From assembly GCF_040137905.1 (NCBI RefSeq), contig NZ_JBEFDG010000023.1, forward strand, positions 1 to 51,278: a stretch of 51,278 nt of DNA, written 5' to 3'. This document shows, one piece after another, positions 40,110-48,316 of this stretch. Each line of letters opens with the position of its first letter. The stretch's first letter is position 1. Position numbers and translations under genes: made by a program. This stretch comes from Corticimicrobacter sp040137905 (GTDB lineage Bacteria; Pseudomonadota; Gammaproteobacteria; Burkholderiales; Burkholderiaceae_B). A model generated the notes under the pieces. That model was not told the DNA's origin. It did no database searches and saw nothing but the letters and a program-made list of their open reading frames with translations.

Positions 40110-41546
40110 ATGCTGACTGCTCCCTTGCCTGCCGACACCGCCACCGGCCCCGCCACCACGCGGGTCGAGGCCGTCATGCGCGACATCCGGCAACGCATCG
40201 AGAACCGCAGCCTGTGCGCCGGCAAGCGCTTGCCGTCCATCCGCAGCCAGGCAGAATCACTGGGCGTCTCGCGCTCCACCGTCGTCGAGGCCTATGGCCG
40301 CCTGACAGCGGAAGGACTGATCGAGTCGCGCCCTGGCTCGGGATTCTATGTCGGCCACCAGCTCACCCCGTTCAGCCTTGCGGAGACCCAGCCAGGGCTG
40401 CCGCCGGACAGCGATCCGGTCTGGGTCACGCGCCAGTCGCTGCTGGCCGACGAGGCCAGCCTCAAGCCCGGCTGCGGCTGGCTGCCGGCGGCATGGATGC
40501 CCGAGCAGGATATCCGCCGCGCCCTGCGCACACTGTCACGCCGCCCGCTGGCCCCGCTGACCGGCTACGGCACACCACAGGGACTGCCCGAACTGCGACA
40601 ACTGCTGTCCCACCGGCTCGGCGAGCGCGGTATTCCCGCCGCCCCCGCGCAGATCATGCTGACAGAATCCGGTACGCAGGCCGTGGACCTGCTGTGCCGC
40701 TTCCTGCTGCAACCGGGCGATACCGTCCTGGTGGATGATCCCTGCTACTTCAGCTTCCAGGCCATGCTGCGCGCGCACCGCGCCGATGTCGTCAGCGTGC
40801 CCTACACGCCACACGGTCCTGACCTGCCCGCCCTGCAGGACTGCCTGCTGCGCCACCGGCCGCGCCTCTACATCACCAACGCAGCCCTGCACAACCCGAC
40901 CGGTGCCAGCCTGCGGCCGGACATCGCGCACAAGGTACTGCTGCTGGCAGCACAATACGACCTGACCATCATCGAAGACGATGTCTTCGCCGACTTCGAG
41001 CACCGCCCCGCCCCGCGCCTGGCGGCGCTCGATGGCCTGCAACGGGTGATCTACGTCGGCAGTTTTTCCAAGACCCTGTCGGCCTCGGTGCGCGTAGGCC
41101 ACATCGCCACCCGCCCGGACTGGATACGCCAACTGGTCGATCTCAAGCTGGCCACGGCCTTCGAGTCCGGACATTTTTCGGCCGAACTGCTGCATACCCT
41201 GCTGGGCAGCGGCAGTTACCTGCGCCACATGAACGGGCTGCGCGCGCGGCTGGCCGATGCCATGGGCATCGCGCTGGAACGGCTGCAGACACTCGGCATC
41301 CGTCCCTGGCACCGCCCCGACAGCGGCATGTTCCTGTGGTGTACCCTGCCGCACGGCCTGGATGCCGCCACACTGGCCCACCATGCGCTGGAGCGCCACC
41401 GCATGGTGCTGGCACCGGGCAACGCATTCAGTCTGTCGCAAAGCGCGGCCGGCTTCATGCGGGTCAATGCGGCGCAAAGCCTGGACCCGGCCATCTATGT
41501 CGCACTCGAGCAGAGCATGGAAGCCTGCGCACGAAGGCAGGCTTAA
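40110..41546 (+). CDS. pdxR: PdxR, MocR-type GntR/aminotransferase regulator of PLP synthesis
   Basis: The 478-residue protein fuses a GntR winged helix (about 18-86: RVEAVMRDIRQRIENRSLCAGKRLPSIRSQAESLGVSRSTVVEAYGRLTAEGLIESRPGSGFYV) to a fold-type I aminotransferase-like domain. PLP-binding features are kept: the Lys K321 in YVGSFSKTLSASVRVG and the DDPCYFSFQAM and NPTGAS segments. PdxR proteins sense PLP and activate pdxST while controlling themselves, and the divergent position next to pdxS strongly supports that role. Start 40110 is supported by the family N-terminus. It is followed by an alcohol dehydrogenase gene 91 bases downstream. Confidence 0.92.
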   Translation: MLTAPLPADTATGPATTRVEAVMRDIRQRIENRSLCAGKRLPSIRSQAESLGVSRSTVVEAYGRLTAEGLIESRPGSGFYVGHQLTPFSLAETQPGLPPDSDPVWVTRQSLLADEASLKPGCGWLPAAWMPEQDIRRALRTLSRRPLAPLTGYGTPQGLPELRQLLSHRLGERGIPAAPAQIMLTESGTQAVDLLCRFLLQPGDTVLVDDPCYFSFQAMLRAHRADVVSVPYTPHGPDLPALQDCLLRHRPRLYITNAALHNPTGASLRPDIAHKVLLLAAQYDLTIIEDDVFADFEHRPAPRLAALDGLQRVIYVGSFSKTLSASVRVGHIATRPDWIRQLVDLKLATAFESGHFSAELLHTLLGSGSYLRHMNGLRARLADAMGIALERLQTLGIRPWHRPDSGMFLWCTLPHGLDAATLAHHALERHRMVLAPGNAFSLSQSAAGFMRVNAAQSLDPAIYVALEQSMEACARRQA

Positions 41547-41637
41547 GCAGTCTCAAAAACCCTCTTTCGATACAGCGAATACCCAACCCCGATCCGTCTC
41601 CTTATACTGGTTTGCACAAAAAAACCGGAGACATGTC

Positions 41638-42762
41638 ATGAAAATCCGCGCTGCCCTGCTCGCCGAAGAAGGCCTGCCGCGCCCCTATCACCAGAGCCAG
41701 CCCTTGCGCATATCCGAAGTGTCGCTCGATCCGCCAGGGCCGGGAGAGGTGCTGGTACGCATCCGGGCTGCCGGACTTTGCCATTCCGACCTGTCGGTCA
41801 TCTCCGGCGACCGCCCGCGCCCCCTGCCCATGGTGCTCGGCCACGAGTCGGCCGGCGAGGTCGTCGAGTGCGGCGCTGGCGTGACTGACCTGCAGGCCGG
41901 CGACCGGGTCGTGCTGACATTCATGCCCAGCTGCGGCTGCTGCCTGCCCTGCATGGAAGGCCGACCCGCACTCTGCGAACCGGGTGCCGCCAGCAATACG
42001 GCAGGCACGCTGCTGGGCGGCAGCCGCCGGCTCCACCTCGGTGAGCAGCCGGTCAACCATCATGTCGGGGTATCCTGCTTTGCAGAATATGCGGTGGTGT
42101 CGCGCCGCTCCTGCGTCAAGGTCGAGACGGACCTCGATTTTGCCGAACTGGCGCTGTTCGGTTGTGCCGTCCTGACGGGCGTGGGTGCCGCCATCAACAC
42201 CGCCAGGGTACAGGCCGGCAGCCGTGTTGCCGTACTGGGCCTGGGCGGCGTCGGTTTCTCTGCACTGCTGGCCGCCGTCGCCAGTGGTGCCAGTGAAGTC
42301 ATCGCCATCGACCTCAACGACGACAAGCTCGCACTGGCACGCACGCTGGGAGCCACCGCCTCCTTCAATGCCGGTGATCCCTCGCTGCCGGAACAGATCC
42401 GGGCACTGACGGCCGGCGGTGTGGACTATGCGCTGGAGATGGCCGGCGCGATCCCGGCGCTTGAACTGGCCTGGGACATCACCCGGCGCGGCGGCATGAC
42501 CGTCACGGCGGGCCTGCCGCATCCTGCCAAGCGACTGCAACTGTCGCCCGTACGCCTGGTGGCCGAAGAACGTACCCTGCAGGGCAGCTACATCGGATCA
42601 GCCATTCCGGCACGCGATATCCCGCGCTACATCCGCCTGTACGAACAGGGCAAACTGCCGGTTGACCGCCTGATGGGCGAGCGCCTGGGCCTGGATCGGA
42701 TCAACGAAGGTTTCGACCGCATGGCCGATGGCGTGGCCATGCGCGACATCATCATCCTGTAG
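41638..42762 (+). CDS. Zinc-dependent alcohol dehydrogenase (medium-chain, NAD-type)
   Basis: The 374-residue MDR enzyme oxidises an alcohol to an aldehyde. Catalytic zinc ligands lie in AAGLCHSDLSV and VLGHESAGEV and in a Cys of the central GCAVLTG segment. The structural zinc loop is CGCCLPCMEGRPALC. The Rossmann motif is VAVLGLGGVGFSALL followed by IDLND, the Asp favouring NAD. It resembles class III-like ADHs of length about 370. Start 41638 has a GGAG ribosome site; the longer frame from 41257 overlaps pdxR. It is convergent with the aldehyde dehydrogenase/SDR/Liv operon and may act in the same pathway. Substrate unknown. Confidence 0.92.
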   Translation: MKIRAALLAEEGLPRPYHQSQPLRISEVSLDPPGPGEVLVRIRAAGLCHSDLSVISGDRPRPLPMVLGHESAGEVVECGAGVTDLQAGDRVVLTFMPSCGCCLPCMEGRPALCEPGAASNTAGTLLGGSRRLHLGEQPVNHHVGVSCFAEYAVVSRRSCVKVETDLDFAELALFGCAVLTGVGAAINTARVQAGSRVAVLGLGGVGFSALLAAVASGASEVIAIDLNDDKLALARTLGATASFNAGDPSLPEQIRALTAGGVDYALEMAGAIPALELAWDITRRGGMTVTAGLPHPAKRLQLSPVRLVAEERTLQGSYIGSAIPARDIPRYIRLYEQGKLPVDRLMGERLGLDRINEGFDRMADGVAMRDIIIL

Positions 42763-42772
42763 ACCTGTACCA

Positions 42773-42802
42773 GGCCACGCCACTCCCCTGAATGGCGTGG
42801 CC
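42773..42802. terminator. Hairpin between the convergent alcohol dehydrogenase and SDR genes
   Basis: A perfect 10-bp stem, GGCCACGCCA (42773-42782) and TGGCGTGGCC (42793-42802), fills the 47-base gap between two convergent stops. Neither side has a T-run, so it may terminate poorly or act as an mRNA 3'-end stabiliser for both transcripts. Confidence 0.55.
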
Positions 42803-42809
42803 ACTTCCG

Positions 42810-43565
42810 TCAGACGATACGCCCACCATCGACCGGAAACTCGACACCGGTAATGAACCGTGCCTCGTCAGAAGCCAGGTATAACGCCGCATTGGCCACA
42901 TCCGCCGGCTCGGCAAACCGCCCCAGCGGAATCGTCGACAGGAATTTCTTGCGGTTGTCCGGCGTATCGGGCATGCCCATGAAGGCCTCCAGCAAACCGG
43001 TCACCCCCAGTACCGGGCAAATGGCATTGACGCGAATGCCGTCGGGGCCCAGCTCGACTGCCATCGACTTGGACAGCATATTGACCGCACCCTTGGACGA
43101 GTTGTACCAGGTCAGGCCCGGGCGCGGCCGGATGCCGGCCACCGAGCCGATGTTGAGGATCACGCCATCACCCTTGCCCCGCAGTATCGGCAACACGGCA
43201 AACGTCATGTAGTAGATCGACTTCACATTGACGGCATACACGCGATCAAAGGTTGCTTCATCCACATCCAGCAGGGGCTGATTGCGATGCGTCGTGCCGG
43301 CATTGTTGACCACGATATCCAGCGTCCCGAAGGTCTGCACCGTCTGCTGCACCAGGTTTTCGATGTCGCTGCGACGCGTCACGTCGCAGGCCACGGGCAA
43401 TGCCTGCGCGCCGAGTTCCTGCGCCAGTGCGCGGGCACCGGCCTCGTTGATATCGGCAATCGCAACCCTGGCCCCCTGGGCCACGTACGTCCGTGCAATG
43501 GCTGCGCCGAAACCCGACGCAGCGCCGGTCACGATGGCGACCTTGTCCTGCAATCTCTTGTCCAT
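42810..43565 (-). CDS. Short-chain dehydrogenase/reductase (SDR family)
   Basis: The 251-residue classical SDR has the NAD(P) glycine motif TGAASGFGAA (about 13-22) followed by ADIN (Asp, favouring NAD). It also has NNAG near 90, the catalytic Ser in NIGSVAG and YNSSK (Tyr and Lys of YxxxK), and a C-terminal VDGG motif. Start 43565 (MDKRLQDKVAIVTG) lies four bases after the aldehyde dehydrogenase stop, so the two are coupled. The longer frame to 43832 lies inside the neighbouring gene. It is last in the liv operon. The substrate is not evident: a 3-hydroxy acid or secondary alcohol derived from the imported compound is plausible. Confidence 0.92.
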   Translation of the reverse strand: MDKRLQDKVAIVTGAASGFGAAIARTYVAQGARVAIADINEAGARALAQELGAQALPVACDVTRRSDIENLVQQTVQTFGTLDIVVNNAGTTHRNQPLLDVDEATFDRVYAVNVKSIYYMTFAVLPILRGKGDGVILNIGSVAGIRPRPGLTWYNSSKGAVNMLSKSMAVELGPDGIRVNAICPVLGVTGLLEAFMGMPDTPDNRKKFLSTIPLGRFAEPADVANAALYLASDEARFITGVEFPVDGGRIV

Positions 43566-43569
43566 CCGA

Positions 43570-45006
43570 CTACTCCCCATGAAAATGCACCACAGTCTTG
43601 GTCGTGCTGACCTCTTCCAGTGCCAGGAACCCCTTCTCCCGGCCATGGCCGCTGCGCTTGGTTCCGCCAAAAGGCAGTTCCACCCCGCCCCCGGCACCAT
43701 ATGAATTGATGAAAACCTGCCCGGCGCGCACTGCCTTGGCCACCCGCTGCTGACGCCCCCCGTTCTCGGTCCAGATGGCGGCCAGCAGGCCATATTCCGT
43801 GCCATTGGCAATCCGGATCGCTTCGGCCTCATCCTCGAAGGGAATGACCGCCAGGACCGGGCCGAACACCTCTTCGCACGCCAGCCGGCTGGCCGGGTCC
43901 ACCGGGCCGAACATGGTTGGCTTCACGTAGAAGCCGTTCCTTGGCAGATCATCGGCCAGTTGCCCCTCGGCCAGCACCGGCACGCCAGCCTGGCGGGCCT
44001 CGTCCACATAACGCTGCACCCTGGCCTGCTGTGCTGCATTCATGACCGGGCCGCAGTCGAAGTCCATTTCCGGCGTCCCCACCCGCACCTGGGCAAACAG
44101 CGTGGCCACCCGCGACACGAACCGCTCGTAGATCCCTTTCTGCACCAGCAGGCGACTGCCTGCCGTGCAGGTCTGTCCTGCATTCTGGACAATGGCCTTG
44201 ACGATGATCGGTGCGGCACGCTCGATATCGACATCATCGAACACAATCTGCGGGGACTTGCCCCCCAGTTCCAGCACGCACTTGACCGGCGTCTGCGAGC
44301 AGGCCTGCTGGATCAGCGAACCGACCTCGTTCGATCCCGTAAAGCTGACGAAATCGATGCCCGGATGCGATGCCAGCGCGGCACCGGCCTCTTCGCCCAG
44401 GCCGGTCACGATATTGAGCGCCCCGGCCGGCAAGCCGGCCTCTGTCGCCAGTTGGGCCACCCGCAATGCCGACAGCGGCGTATCCTCGGCCGGTTTGAGC
44501 ACGGTCGCATTGCCCATCGCCAGGGCCGGAGCCACCGAACGGCCCAACATCTGCGCAGGATAGTTCCAGGGGATGATGTGCGCCGTCACGCCCAGCCGCT
44601 CGCGCAGCAGGTTGACGGTATAGCCGTTGAAGAACGGAATCACCTCGCCATGCACCTTGTCCGCTGCCGCACCGTAGAACTCGAAATAGCGGGCCAGCAC
44701 CTGGATATCATTGCGGGCCGTGGCCAGTGGCTTGCCGGTATCACGCGCCTCGATCTCCGTCAGTTCGTCGGCATGCGCCAGAATCTTCTGCCCGATCCGG
44801 TGCAGCACACGGCCGCGCTCGGTTGCGCTCAAGCGCCCCCACTCCCCATCCAGGGCAGACTGGGCAGCACGCACCGCCCGGTCCACATCCTGCGCCCGCC
44901 CGCGTGGCACCTGCGCATATACCCGGCCATCAGCCGGTGCCAGGACATCGATGGTGCCGCCTCCGGCTGCATCGCACCACTGCCCATCAATGAACATCTG
45001 ATACAT
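43570..45006 (-). CDS. NAD-dependent aldehyde dehydrogenase
   Basis: The 478-residue enzyme oxidises an aldehyde to a carboxylate. The catalytic pair is C280 in NAGQTCTAG and E246 in VLELGGKSPQIVF; IPWNYP, FTGSNEVG and the C-terminal EEVFGPVLAV and PFGGTKRSGHGREKG motifs are intact. Start 45006 (MYQMFIDGQW) has a GAGGAG ribosome site. The frame to 45042 would overlap livF. It sits 25 bases after livF and four before the SDR gene, placing it within the transport operon. Together with the facing alcohol dehydrogenase it suggests an alcohol to acid oxidation route. Confidence 0.94.
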   Translation of the reverse strand: MYQMFIDGQWCDAAGGGTIDVLAPADGRVYAQVPRGRAQDVDRAVRAAQSALDGEWGRLSATERGRVLHRIGQKILAHADELTEIEARDTGKPLATARNDIQVLARYFEFYGAAADKVHGEVIPFFNGYTVNLLRERLGVTAHIIPWNYPAQMLGRSVAPALAMGNATVLKPAEDTPLSALRVAQLATEAGLPAGALNIVTGLGEEAGAALASHPGIDFVSFTGSNEVGSLIQQACSQTPVKCVLELGGKSPQIVFDDVDIERAAPIIVKAIVQNAGQTCTAGSRLLVQKGIYERFVSRVATLFAQVRVGTPEMDFDCGPVMNAAQQARVQRYVDEARQAGVPVLAEGQLADDLPRNGFYVKPTMFGPVDPASRLACEEVFGPVLAVIPFEDEAEAIRIANGTEYGLLAAIWTENGGRQQRVAKAVRAGQVFINSYGAGGGVELPFGGTKRSGHGREKGFLALEEVSTTKTVVHFHGE

Positions 45007-45031
45007 CACTTTGCTCCTCTCGTTATGTTGT

Positions 45032-45694
45032 TCAATGCGCACCCTCGACCAGCGCCCCCCGGGCCAGCACCAGCGTCTGATCCGGAATATCCTGCAGCAG
45101 GCTGGCGTTGGACTCGGTAATCACGATGCACAGCTCGGGACACATCTGGCGCAATCGCCCCAGGGCCTCGGCATACTGCAAAGCCAGCACAGGTGCCAGC
45201 CCCTGGAACGGCTCATCCAGCAGCACCATGCGGGTACCGATCATCAGCGCCCGACCCAACGCCACCATCTTGCCCTGCCCACCGGAGAGTGCCGCCCCGG
45301 AGCGCGGCAGCATGTCCCCGAGCTGCGGCACGACATCCAGCACCATCTCCAGGCGCGCCTGGATGTCGGCGTCCGGCAATCGATCCACCTCGCAAGGCAG
45401 TCGCAGGTTCTCCAGCACCGTCATGGTCGGGAAGATCACACGCTCCTCCGGCGCATAACCGATCCCCAGGCCGGCCCGGCGATGGGCAGGCCAGCGCATC
45501 AGATCGTCATTGCCAAGCAATATCCGCCCCTCATGCGCCCTGGCCAGGCCCATGATGGTCCGCAGCAACGTCGTCTTGCCAGCCCCGTTATGGCCGACCA
45601 CGGCCACGGCCGTGCCCGCCAGCAAGGTACCGGTCACGCCACGCAACACGCTGGCTCCGGCCAGTCTCACGCTCACGTTATCGAGTGTCAGCAT
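45032..45694 (-). CDS. livF: Branched-chain-type amino acid ABC transporter ATPase LivF
   Basis: The 220-residue ATPase has Walker A GHNGAGKTT, signature LSGGQGKM and Walker B MVLLDEPFQGLAP, with the LivF-specific C-terminal half (LCIVITESNASLLQDIPDQTLVLARG). It energises the LivH/LivM permease. Its start overlaps the livG stop by one base. The substrate of this transporter is uncertain: HAAT-family systems carry branched-chain amino acids but also urea, amides, aromatic acids and other solutes, and the downstream dehydrogenases suggest a carbon source. Confidence 0.9.
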   Translation of the reverse strand: MLTLDNVSVRLAGASVLRGVTGTLLAGTAVAVVGHNGAGKTTLLRTIMGLARAHEGRILLGNDDLMRWPAHRRAGLGIGYAPEERVIFPTMTVLENLRLPCEVDRLPDADIQARLEMVLDVVPQLGDMLPRSGAALSGGQGKMVALGRALMIGTRMVLLDEPFQGLAPVLALQYAEALGRLRQMCPELCIVITESNASLLQDIPDQTLVLARGALVEGAH

Positions 45695-46437
45695 CAGAAC
45701 TCCCCCAGCACTTCGCGCTTGACCTGCGGATTGGCCAGTACCTCGGCCGGCGTGCCATCCGCTGCCACCTTGCCGGCGATCCAGGCCGCCACCCGGGTGG
45801 CGTAGCGCGTGACGATATCGACATCGTGCTCGACAAACCAGCTGGTCACCTTGCGCTCGTCGAGCGCCCGCATCAACGTCTCCATCAGCCCATGCTTGTC
45901 TTCGCTCGCCACGCCACTGGTCGGCTCGTCCATGATCAGCAGCTTGGGATCGAGCATCAGGGCCATCGCCACATCCAGCAGCTTGCGCTGTCCTTCGGGC
46001 AAGGAAGAAGCCGGCTCATGAGCACGGTCCCGCAGCCCGACCAGCTCCAGCGTGTGCTCGATTTCGTGCGCCGACACGGCATCGGCCAACGGCGTGAAAA
46101 AGGACAGCTTGCCGCTGCGACCGGCGGCCGCGATCTCCAGGCACTGCCGTACCGTATGCTCCAGGAACAGTTGCGGCAACTGGAACGAACGTCCCAGGCC
46201 CAGCCGCACGATGCGCCGGGGCGTCATGCCCGTGACATCGGTGCCATCGAAAAACACCTTGCCGCTGGCCGGGCGCAGGAACCCGGTACAAATATTGATG
46301 AACGTGGTCTTGCCGGCACCATTCTGGCCGATCACGGCCAGCCGTTCGCCGGTGTGCAATTCAAAATCGATGTGGTCAGCCACCACAACCGCCCCGAAAG
46401 ACAGGCACAAGTCCCGGGTCTGGACAATCGGTTCCAT
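45694..46437 (-). CDS. livG: Branched-chain-type amino acid ABC transporter ATPase LivG
   Basis: The 247-residue ATPase has Walker A GQNGAGKTT and Walker B LLIMDEPTSGVAS. The signature is LPEGQRKLLDVAMA, in place of the usual LSGGQ or LSYG. It also has the LivG-type C-terminal WFVEHDVDIVTRYATRVAAW segment. It pairs with LivF. It overlaps livF by one base and follows livM after 13 bases. The altered signature occurs in a subset of HAAT ATPases and does not by itself suggest loss of function. Confidence 0.9.
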   Translation of the reverse strand: MEPIVQTRDLCLSFGAVVVADHIDFELHTGERLAVIGQNGAGKTTFINICTGFLRPASGKVFFDGTDVTGMTPRRIVRLGLGRSFQLPQLFLEHTVRQCLEIAAAGRSGKLSFFTPLADAVSAHEIEHTLELVGLRDRAHEPASSLPEGQRKLLDVAMALMLDPKLLIMDEPTSGVASEDKHGLMETLMRALDERKVTSWFVEHDVDIVTRYATRVAAWIAGKVAADGTPAEVLANPQVKREVLGEF

Positions 46438-46450
46438 GATTTCCTCTCTT

Positions 46451-47395
46451 TCAGTCCGCCACCCGGCGGGCCTGAGTCCGTGGTTTGGGCAACAGCCCCA
46501 CGATCCCGCCCGGCAGGACCACGATCACCAGGATCAGCGTGCCGCCCAGCAGCATGTGCCAGGCCTGGGGGATATAGGCACCGGCAAACAGCTTGACCAC
46601 CTCGAACACCGCCGCTCCCAGGAACGCCCCGATGGCATGCCCGGTACCGCCCAGGATCGTGATGAACACGAACTCCCCGGAGCGGATCCAATACCCCATG
46701 TCAGGCGTCACCAGCCCCTGGATCAGGCCGAACATGGCCCCGGAAAACCCGACCAGCGCTGCCGATATCAGGTAGCCATTCCAGAGAATGCGGCGGGCCG
46801 ACAGGCCGAGATACTCCAGCCGGGTTTCGTTGCTCTTGATGCCGGCCAGCGCCTCACCGGCAGCCGAGCGGAAATATCGCTGCACCAGCCATCCCAGCAC
46901 GACGGCAGCCACGATCATGCCAACCAGCAACACCGTCTCGAACACCGTGCGATCCATGCTGATCCCCAGCATGGTAGGCCGCGCCACACGCAAGCCGTCG
47001 GTGCCCCCCGTGAACTGGTACATCTTGCCGGCAACCGAAAACAGAACCATGCTGATCGCCAGATTCAGCATGCCGAAGAAGATGCCGCGATAACGCACCA
47101 CGAAGAGCCCCACCACCGCCCCCACCAGCGTGCTGGCGAGCACGCCGCCCAGCACCAGCACGACGCCATCGAGCCCCGGAAAGGAGCGCGCCAGCATGGC
47201 CACGGCGTAACCGCCGATCATGGCATAGAGGGCATGACCGAACGAGACCTGGCCGGCCCGCACCATGACACCCACGCCCAGGGCAGCCACCCCGAACGAC
47301 AGGGCCACGATGATCGGCGTCTTGCTCCAGGGGAAAAACAGTCCCAGTGCCAGGCACGCAAGCGCGCCGGCAATCGTCAAATTGCGGACAAACAT
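46451..47395 (-). CDS. livM: Branched-chain-type ABC transporter permease LivM
   Basis: The 314-residue permease has about nine membrane helices and the LivM signatures GQVSFGHALYAMIGGYAVAM, RYRGIFFGMLNLAISMV and the cytoplasmic loop LAGIKSNETRLEYLGLSARRILWN, which contacts the ATPases. The start overlaps the livH stop by one base (position 47395). Length is normal. It forms the translocation pore together with LivH. Confidence 0.92.
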   Translation of the reverse strand: MFVRNLTIAGALACLALGLFFPWSKTPIIVALSFGVAALGVGVMVRAGQVSFGHALYAMIGGYAVAMLARSFPGLDGVVLVLGGVLASTLVGAVVGLFVVRYRGIFFGMLNLAISMVLFSVAGKMYQFTGGTDGLRVARPTMLGISMDRTVFETVLLVGMIVAAVVLGWLVQRYFRSAAGEALAGIKSNETRLEYLGLSARRILWNGYLISAALVGFSGAMFGLIQGLVTPDMGYWIRSGEFVFITILGGTGHAIGAFLGAAVFEVVKLFAGAYIPQAWHMLLGGTLILVIVVLPGGIVGLLPKPRTQARRVAD

Positions 47396-48300
47396 CAGAT
47401 TCTCCTTGCCTGGGCGACCACGAACAGGCCATTCGGACGGATCAGCAGCACGGCCACCATGATCAGGTAGGGCACGGCCACGTCAAACTCGGGGGCCATG
47501 TAGACCGCCACCGAACGGGCCAGCCCGATCATCAGCGCCGCGATGAAGGCTCCGGTGATCTGCCCCAGGCCCGCAGTCGCCACCACGGCAAACGAGAGCA
47601 CGATCATGTCGGCCCCGATGCCCGGCACCAGCGTCGTGGTCGGTGCCGCCAGCGCACCGCCAAAAGCGCCCAGTATCGCGGCCCCGACGAACGTCAGCAG
47701 GCCGACCTTGCGGGCGTCGATCCCCAGCGCCGTGGCCACCTCCCGGTTATGCGCCACCGCCACGACCTGCTTGCCCAGCCGGGTAAAGCGCAGGACATAG
47801 TGCACCCCCAGGAAGAGGACCAGCGCGATGCCCGGCACCAGCAGCAACTGGTACGCCATGTAGGTCACGCCGAACAGGTCCACGGTGCCCAGCCTTCCGA
47901 CCAGTTCACCGGCCGACATCGGCGATACGCCCCACAGCATTTTCTGGACATCCTCGAAAATCAGGAAAGCCCCGAACGTCACCAGCAATTGCAGGACGGG
48001 ATCCTTGCCCTGCACCCGACGCAACAGCAGTTCCAGCACCCCGCCCAGCACCGTACCCGCCACGATGGCCGCCACGATCAGGGCGGCAAACAGCAACGGG
48101 GTGGAAGCCTGGGTATGCTCCATCAGCCACAGGGTCAGGGACACGGCGGTATACCCGCCGAACGCATACAGACTGCCATGCGCCACATTCAGGATGCCCT
48201 GCACGCCGAAGATCAGCGTCAAGCCGAGGGCCACGAGAAACAGCAGGCCTGCGTATGAAAAGCCATCCGCAGCTGCCAGCAACAACAGGTCCAGATTCAT
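47395..48300 (-). CDS. livH: Branched-chain-type ABC transporter permease LivH
   Basis: The 301-residue permease has about eight helices and the LivH signatures GLLFLVALGLTLIFGVQGILNVAHGSLYAFGGY at the N-terminus and the ATPase-coupling loop VVAVAHNREVATALGIDARKVGLLTFVGAA. It follows the binding-protein gene after 16 bases and overlaps livM by one base. Order livK-livH-livM-livG-livF is the standard arrangement. Confidence 0.93.
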   Translation of the reverse strand: MNLDLLLLAAADGFSYAGLLFLVALGLTLIFGVQGILNVAHGSLYAFGGYTAVSLTLWLMEHTQASTPLLFAALIVAAIVAGTVLGGVLELLLRRVQGKDPVLQLLVTFGAFLIFEDVQKMLWGVSPMSAGELVGRLGTVDLFGVTYMAYQLLLVPGIALVLFLGVHYVLRFTRLGKQVVAVAHNREVATALGIDARKVGLLTFVGAAILGAFGGALAAPTTTLVPGIGADMIVLSFAVVATAGLGQITGAFIAALMIGLARSVAVYMAPEFDVAVPYLIMVAVLLIRPNGLFVVAQARRI

Positions 48301-48316
48301 CGTCGCCCTCTTGAGG

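Noticed and set aside
46052..47470. Plus-strand frames of several hundred codons antisense to livG and livM
   Set aside because: The translation is His/Gln/Arg-rich without motifs; the opposite strand carries intact ABC transporter genes.
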